Assembly: GCA_013331125.1 (NCBI GenBank)
Contig: DUGW01000094.1
Coordinates: 1,198 to 6,991 of the forward strand
DNA length: 5,794 nucleotides
From: Candidatus Woesearchaeota archaeon
Lineage (GTDB): Archaea; Nanoarchaeota; Nanoarchaeia; Woesearchaeales; UBA11576
Direction: 5' to 3'
Shown here: positions 5,474 through 5,794 of the stretch, piece by piece
Layout: each line of letters starts with the position of its first letter
How positions within the stretch are numbered: position 1 is the stretch's first letter
Notes under the pieces: generated by a model
Told to the model about the DNA's origin: nothing
Database searches by the model: none
Seen by the model: only the letters and a program-made list of their open reading frames with translations
Position numbers and translations under genes: made by a program

Positions 5474-5794
5474 ATGGCTCGCAAGAATAACAGATCCAAG
5501 AATTTGAAGTCCCATAAGCGGACAAAACTGAATGTTCGCGGTAAGAAGGCATATAAGGCCAAATATGTTAGTCGTAGCTCTCCCGGTCTTGTTGATCGAT
5601 GGTATGAGTTTCTTGACCGTACGATATCTGTGAGGACCCTTCTGAAGTATACGGCGATTGTCCTTCTTTTTTTCCTTGTTGTCGGCTCCTCATTCCTTCT
5701 GGGTAGGCTGACATCTTCTGATCCCTCCCCTGATGCGAAGTTGTCTGGGGCCCCTGTCCAGGACCTCAAGCAGACCGAGGTTGAGGAAGACGAG
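5474..5794 (+). CDS. Single-pass membrane protein of unknown function, 3'-truncated by the window edge
   Basis: I do not recognise this protein. An ATG at 5474 opens a frame that runs without a stop to the last base, giving 107 readable residues. Residues 1-57 are strongly basic and rich in Lys, Arg and Ser (MARKNNRSKNLKSHKRTKLN, then VRGKKAYKAKYVSR). Residues about 58-77 form one hydrophobic helix (KYTAIVLLFFLVVGSSFLLG). After it comes a Ser/Pro/Asp stretch that turns acidic (QTEVEEDE). By the positive-inside rule the N-terminus should be cytoplasmic and the unseen remainder outside. GAGG at 5463-5466 is a fair ribosome-binding site 7 nt before the ATG. The gap to pheT is 22 nt, so cotranscription with pheST is likely, although AT-rich TATA-like sequences at the end of pheT might give it a promoter of its own. 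Codon use matches the neighbours, so it looks native. Confidence 0.8.
   Translation, partial: MARKNNRSKNLKSHKRTKLNVRGKKAYKAKYVSRSSPGLVDRWYEFLDRTISVRTLLKYTAIVLLFFLVVGSSFLLGRLTSSDPSPDAKLSGAPVQDLKQTEVEEDE

Overview
This window looks archaeal. The phenylalanyl-tRNA synthetase subunits are of the archaeal/eukaryotic type: an alpha subunit with N-terminal winged-helix repeats, and a beta subunit of about 550 residues without the bacterial C-terminal anticodon-binding domain. A TrmB-family regulator lies next to them. Upstream of two genes are A/T-rich TATA boxes of the archaeal form, and one transcript looks leaderless. Base composition is moderate and codons ending in T, C or G are favoured. All three stop codons are used, so there is no sign of recoding. 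I infer an archaeon, perhaps of the DPANN/Woesearchaeota kind, but the sequence alone does not fix the lineage.

All genes are on the + strand. (1) Bases 1-1139 hold the 3' part of a gene for a long, soluble, charged coiled-coil protein whose start lies outside the window. (2) Bases 1140-1315 are intergenic, with a strong BRE/TATA element and then an unusually long leader of about 110 nt that can fold into an imperfect stem-loop. (3) Bases 1316-2131 encode a TrmB-family regulator with an N-terminal winged helix and a degenerate phospholipase-D-like C-terminal domain. (4) Bases 2132-2255 hold a T-rich terminator, an 18-bp palindrome and a TATA box placed for leaderless transcription. (5) Bases 2256-3788 are pheS and 3793-5451 are pheT, four bases apart and probably translationally coupled. 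(6) From 5474 to the window edge runs the start of a single-pass membrane protein of unknown function.

pheS and pheT encode the alpha2-beta2 enzyme that charges tRNA-Phe; motifs 1, 2 and 3 in PheS and the B3/B4 and B5 domains in PheT appear intact. The membrane protein may be cotranscribed with them, 22 nt downstream. The regulator has its own promoter and a terminator, so it is probably a separate unit. Its position beside pheST makes local control of the synthetase possible but unproven. I see no mobile element, CRISPR array, tRNA or rRNA. The most interesting unexplained material is non-coding: the structured leader of the regulator gene and the two palindromes around the pheS promoter.
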